Both the position numbers and the translations under genes were made by a program. From positions 1 to 8,280 of the forward strand of contig VGOH01000043.1 of NCBI GenBank assembly GCA_016875955.1: DNA of 8,280 nt, in the 5' to 3' direction. Of the stretch, positions 5,133 through 8,280 are shown piece after piece (within the stretch, counting starts at the first letter, position 1; every line of letters begins with the position of its first letter). Source of the stretch: Chloroflexota bacterium (GTDB taxonomy: Bacteria; Chloroflexota; Dehalococcoidia; Dehalococcoidales; RBG-16-60-22). Under the pieces are notes generated by a model. The model was not told the DNA's origin, ran no database searches, and saw only the letters and a program-made list of their open reading frames with translations.

Positions 5133-6335
5133 TTGAAAGCGGTTATTCTGGCGGCTGGCGAAGGCAGCCGCATGCGACCCCTTACCTATACCAAGCCCAA
5201 GGTGATGCTGCCCATCGCAAATAAGCCAATACTTGAGCATTTGCTCATTGAAGCGATTGCCGCCGGCATCAAAGAGTTCATCTTTGTCGTCGGCTACCAT
5301 GATGAAGCGGTGCTTGGTTACTTCGGCGATGGCGCGAAATGGAGCGTTCGGATTGACTATGTGAAGCAGCGGAAGCAGTTGGGCACTGCCGATGCGGTGC
5401 GCATGGTGTCGGAGCTGACGGCGGGCAGCTTTTTGCTGATGAACGGCGATATGGCTATTGGCCGCAGTGATATAAAAGTCATGGCGGCCAGAAAAAAGGC
5501 CATGATGGCGGTGATTGAGGTAGGCGACACAAAGGACCTGGGCGCAGTTGAAGTGGATAAGGGCAGGGTGGTCCGCATCCATGAGAAAGCGGAAAACCCG
5601 CCCACGCGCCTGGCTAACGCCGGCCTGTACCTCCTCACGCCAGATATATTTGACGCCATATCCCGAACCGAAAAGTCGCCGCGTGGCGAGTACGAGCTGA
5701 CCGATTCCTTAACATTACTGATGGAGGCTGGGCACAGAATTGCGGTTCATATGATAGGTCAGTGGCTGGATATCAGCTATCCCTGGGACTTGCTGACGGC
5801 GAATGAAACATTCATGGCCGGCCTGAAAGCGGAGAACGCCGGCGAGGTGGAGGCAAACGTGGTCATGAAGGGCGCCGTTGCCGTTGGCAAAAATACCGTG
5901 GTCCGTTCCGGTTCGTATATAATTGGTCCGGTAATCATCGGGGAGAATTGCGATATAGGGCCCAACTGCTACATCAGGCCCTGCACCGCCATCGGGGATA
6001 ACTGCCATATCGGCAATGCGGTGGAGGTGAAGAACTGCATCGTGATGAAGGGCACCAAATTGCCCCACCATAATTATGTCGGCGATAGCGTCATCGGAGA
6101 GGCGTGCAATTTTGGCGCCGGCACCAAGGTGGCCAACCTGAGGCTGGACAAGAAGATGATACGGGTGGAAAATATTGATACCGGACGGCGCAAGCTGGGG
6201 GCAATAGTCGGGGACATGGTGGAGACGGGGATAAACGCCAGCATCAATGTTGGCAGCATGGTTGGCGACCATGCTTTTATTGGTCCGGGGGCGGTGGCGA
6301 GCGGGGTGATAGCACCGGAGTCAAGAATATGCTGA
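5133..6335 (+). CDS. GlmU-like bifunctional sugar-1-phosphate nucleotidyltransferase/acetyltransferase, 400 aa
   Basis: The N-terminal Rossmann-type domain (1 to about 230) has the activating loop LAAGEGSRMRPLT with Pro22-Lys23, the nucleotide-specificity segment QLGTADA (82-88) and the metal-binding NGD (104-106). A left-handed beta-helix of hexapeptide repeats follows (about 240-400). It contains LPHHNYVGDSVIG (310-322) and NFGAGT (326-331), which match the acetyltransferase site of GlmU and archaeal ST0452-type enzymes; His312 aligns with the catalytic His. Expected activity: acetylation of an amino sugar-1-phosphate and transfer of UMP or dTMP to give UDP-GlcNAc or a related nucleotide sugar, in the cytosol. 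The start is a TTG, supported by AGGGAG (5119-5124) 8 bases upstream and by the family's MKAVILAAG beginning. It is the first gene of an operon with a paralogue and glmS. Confidence 0.92.
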   Translation: MKAVILAAGEGSRMRPLTYTKPKVMLPIANKPILEHLLIEAIAAGIKEFIFVVGYHDEAVLGYFGDGAKWSVRIDYVKQRKQLGTADAVRMVSELTAGSFLLMNGDMAIGRSDIKVMAARKKAMMAVIEVGDTKDLGAVEVDKGRVVRIHEKAENPPTRLANAGLYLLTPDIFDAISRTEKSPRGEYELTDSLTLLMEAGHRIAVHMIGQWLDISYPWDLLTANETFMAGLKAENAGEVEANVVMKGAVAVGKNTVVRSGSYIIGPVIIGENCDIGPNCYIRPCTAIGDNCHIGNAVEVKNCIVMKGTKLPHHNYVGDSVIGEACNFGAGTKVANLRLDKKMIRVENIDTGRRKLGAIVGDMVETGINASINVGSMVGDHAFIGPGAVASGVIAPESRIC

Positions 6336-6345
6336 GGAGGGGCAG

Positions 6346-7521
6346 ATGAAACAAGCGGTTATTCTGGCCGCTGGCGAGGGACAGAGACTGAGGCCATTTA
6401 CCGTGAATCGGCCCAAGGTGATGCTGTTCATTGCCGGCAAGCCGATTCTGCAGTATGTGATTGAGGCGCTGGCGCAGAACGGCATTCGCGATATTGTGCT
6501 GGTGGTCGGCTATCATAAAGAGCAGGTGCTTGATTATTTCGGCTCCGGTGAACCTTTCGGAGTGGCGCTGACCTATGTCACCCAGCAAAAACAGCTGGGG
6601 ACGGCACATGCTCTGGCCCAGGCGAAAGAAGCCATCAAAGATGATTTTCTGGTTCTGCCTGGCGACAACCTGATTGACGCGGATACCATTGACCGGTTTG
6701 CCGCGGTCGCGCCGGGCGCCGTGCTGGTGAAGAAGGTGGACAATCCCAGGAGATACGGCGTGGTCACCGTGCAGCGCGGCACTGTTCAGCAGATTATGGA
6801 GAAGCCGGAAGAAGTGGCCAGCAACCTGGTCAGCACCGGCATATATGCCTTTAATCGGGCGATTTTTGACTTCGTGGAGCCTCAATTGGGCCTTCCTGAT
6901 GTGGTCAACAGAATGCTCGTTCAGGGCCACAAAATTAAAGCCCTGGAAACCGTGGGTGCCTGGCTGGATGCGGTCTACCCCTGGGACATTCTGAATCTGA
7001 ATGCGGCTATTCTGCGGCGGACGCGGGCCAGGTCAGGTGGCACGATTGAGACTGGCGTTGAGATAAAGGGGCCGGTATCAATCGGTAAGGGTACCGTGAT
7101 ACGTTCCAATTCATATATCGCCGGGCCGGTGGTTATCGGGGAGGGTTGTGAGATAGGGCCCAGCGTATGTATCTTCCCCGCGACCAGTATCGGCAATAAT
7201 ACGGTTATGGCGCCATTTACCGAAATAAAAAACAGTGCCATCGGCAGCGATGTGAGCGTTGGTTCGGGCAGCATTATCCATGACTCGGTCATTGACAATG
7301 GCTGCCATATAGACGGGCGGTTCGCTGCCTGCAGTGGCCAGGCGGAGATTGCCGTCAATCATGAACACCACCTGGTCAGCTTCGGGGCGATGCTTGGCGA
7401 AGGCTGCCGGCTGGGCAGCAGCGTGGTGGCGCAGCCGGGCGTGATTGTCGGCAACTACAGCCAGGTTAGGTCGCTGAAACTTATCAGCGGCTGCCTGCCG
7501 GACCGGAGCCTGGTGGTGTAA
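6346..7521 (+). CDS. Paralogous sugar-1-phosphate nucleotidyltransferase with diverged beta-helix domain, 391 aa
   Basis: The ATG lies 10 bases after the previous stop; GAGGAGGGG overlaps that stop and serves as its ribosome binding site. The nucleotidyltransferase domain is intact: LAAGEGQRLRPFT with Pro23-Lys24, QLGTAHAL (83-90), PGDN (105-108) and MEKPEE in the sugar-binding region. One oddity is Phe28 where the family usually has Pro (VMLFIAGKP). The beta-helix starts like its neighbour's (IKGPVSIGKGTVIRSNSYIAGPVVIGEG), then diverges. Where the first protein has PHHNYVGDSVIG and NFGAGT, this one reads GSGSIIHDSVID and lacks the aligned His and the NFGAGT motif. It is thus probably a uridylyl- or thymidylyltransferase with a regulatory, structural or altered acyltransferase helix. 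The two genes share nearly the same DNA at their starts, as in a tandem duplication. Confidence 0.9.
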   Translation: MKQAVILAAGEGQRLRPFTVNRPKVMLFIAGKPILQYVIEALAQNGIRDIVLVVGYHKEQVLDYFGSGEPFGVALTYVTQQKQLGTAHALAQAKEAIKDDFLVLPGDNLIDADTIDRFAAVAPGAVLVKKVDNPRRYGVVTVQRGTVQQIMEKPEEVASNLVSTGIYAFNRAIFDFVEPQLGLPDVVNRMLVQGHKIKALETVGAWLDAVYPWDILNLNAAILRRTRARSGGTIETGVEIKGPVSIGKGTVIRSNSYIAGPVVIGEGCEIGPSVCIFPATSIGNNTVMAPFTEIKNSAIGSDVSVGSGSIIHDSVIDNGCHIDGRFAACSGQAEIAVNHEHHLVSFGAMLGEGCRLGSSVVAQPGVIVGNYSQVRSLKLISGCLPDRSLVV

Positions 7522-7549
7522 TTCATGATAGGTGGAGCAATTTAGCGAT

Positions 7550-8280
7550 ATGTGCGGCATCGTTGGCTATATCGGGGAAAGACAGGCCGGACCTATACTG
7601 TTGAACTGCCTGTCCCGACTGGAGTACCGGGGTTACGATTCCTGCGGCATTGCCGTGGCTGGCGGTGCTTTGCAGGTATATAAGGACGCGGTCAGGGTAC
7701 AGGCCCTGAAAGAGCGACTGCCGCGCCGCATTGAAGGGAAAATGGGCATCGGGCATACGCGGTGGGCCACGCATGGTGAACCGTCCCAGGTAAATGCTCA
7801 CCCCCACGGCGACTGCACCGGCAAGATTACGGTGGCACATAATGGTGTGCTGCATAACTATCAGCAGTTGCGGCAACAGCTCATCAAAGAGGGACATAAA
7901 TTTGTCTCGGAAACGGACACCGAAGTTATCCCTCATCTCATTGAAAAGTATTTCGCCGGTGACCTGGAGGCAGCGGTGACCAGGGCGCTTGGTGAGGTGA
8001 AAGGCTCGTATGCTATCGCTGTGCTCACGGACAGCGTGCCCGAGCTCATCGCCGCCAGAAAAGACAGCCCGTTGATTATCGGCGTTGGCGATGGGGAGAA
8101 CTTCATTGCCTCGGACGTGCCCGCGGTACTGGACTACACCAGTCGGGTTATCTATCTGGAGGATGGCGATATCGCGGTGGTTACCCGGGAAGGCGTTCGG
8201 GTGAGAAGCGGCGGCAAAGCGGTGGCCCGGAAGTCGCACCAGGTAACGTGGAGTGTGGAAGACGCCCAGAAAGGCGGCTA
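7550..8280 (+). CDS. glmS: Glutamine--fructose-6-phosphate aminotransferase (GlmS), N-terminal part; 3' end outside window
   Basis: The frame starts MCGIVGYIG and runs open to the window end (243 complete codons). Cys2 is the glutaminase nucleophile exposed after Met removal. Further class II amidotransferase landmarks are RLEYRGYDSCG (23-33), GHTRWATHG (68-76), NAHPH (82-86), HNG (97-99) and ETDTE with Asp123. GlmS makes glucosamine-6-phosphate from fructose-6-phosphate and glutamine, the first step of hexosamine synthesis; the two isomerase (SIS) domains would lie beyond the window. A GGTGGAG (7531-7537) lies 12 bases before the ATG, and the previous gene ends only 28 bases upstream. There is therefore no room for a glmS ribozyme, and expression should follow the operon promoter. 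Placement after two GlmU-like genes fits a UDP-hexosamine pathway. Confidence 0.97.
   Translation, partial: MCGIVGYIGERQAGPILLNCLSRLEYRGYDSCGIAVAGGALQVYKDAVRVQALKERLPRRIEGKMGIGHTRWATHGEPSQVNAHPHGDCTGKITVAHNGVLHNYQQLRQQLIKEGHKFVSETDTEVIPHLIEKYFAGDLEAAVTRALGEVKGSYAIAVLTDSVPELIAARKDSPLIIGVGDGENFIASDVPAVLDYTSRVIYLEDGDIAVVTREGVRVRSGGKAVARKSHQVTWSVEDAQKGG

Noticed and set aside
5058..5582. Long minus-strand frames opposite the first nucleotidyltransferase (also 5715-6272)
   Set aside because: They are antisense shadows of a motif-complete gene, rich in His/Ala from complementary codon bias, with no start signals.
6277..6930. Minus-strand frame of 217 codons opposite the second nucleotidyltransferase
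   Set aside because: It is an antisense shadow with no ribosome binding site or recognisable domain.
7522..7549. glmS ribozyme leader
   Set aside because: Only 28 bases separate glmS from the preceding gene, far too short for the ribozyme.
7523..8239. Minus-strand frame of 238 codons at the right end
   Set aside because: It is antisense to glmS, which has all glutaminase motifs in the plus frame.

Overview
The window looks like an anaerobic bacterium of the Chloroflexota, most plausibly the Dehalococcoidia. This is an inference from gene content: a corrinoid protein paired with a UroD-family methyltransferase, two GlmU-like enzymes of the archaeal/Chloroflexota type next to glmS, and tRNA genes that all encode their own CCA. 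Base composition is moderately GC-rich. No phage, transposase or CRISPR array is visible.

Layout. Bases 1-632 (+) hold the 3' end of a fumarate reductase/succinate dehydrogenase-type flavoprotein. It converges on a conserved-looking protein of unknown function (748-1392, -). After a 325-base gap with no convincing gene comes a small, probably exported orphan protein (1718-2137, -) with a near-consensus promoter. Bases 2309-2561 (-) carry a compact tRNA cluster, transcribed Leu(CAG)-Arg(GCG)-Val(TAC). Upstream of it on the same strand lies a two-gene corrinoid methyl-transfer operon: a B12-binding corrinoid protein (3926-4570), then a UroD/MtaA-like protein (2698-3876).

Bases 4571-5132 are a divergent intergenic region. 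A leftward promoter serves the corrinoid operon and a rightward promoter serves the genes to the right. Between them sits an approximately 240-base element built of nested inverted repeats. The rightward operon (5133 to beyond 8280) encodes two consecutive GlmU-like nucleotidyltransferase/left-handed-beta-helix proteins and the glutaminase half of GlmS. Together these would supply glucosamine-6-phosphate and convert hexosamine-1-phosphate into UDP-GlcNAc or another nucleotide sugar for the cell envelope. A phosphoglucosamine mutase (GlmM) would be needed and is not in the window.

Most worth a second look: the UroD-like protein lacks the usual zinc ligands of corrinoid methyltransferases, and no substrate-specific methyltransferase lies beside it; the second nucleotidyltransferase has lost the acetyltransferase histidine that its neighbour keeps; the foldback repeat element; and the unusual GCG anticodon on tRNA-Arg.
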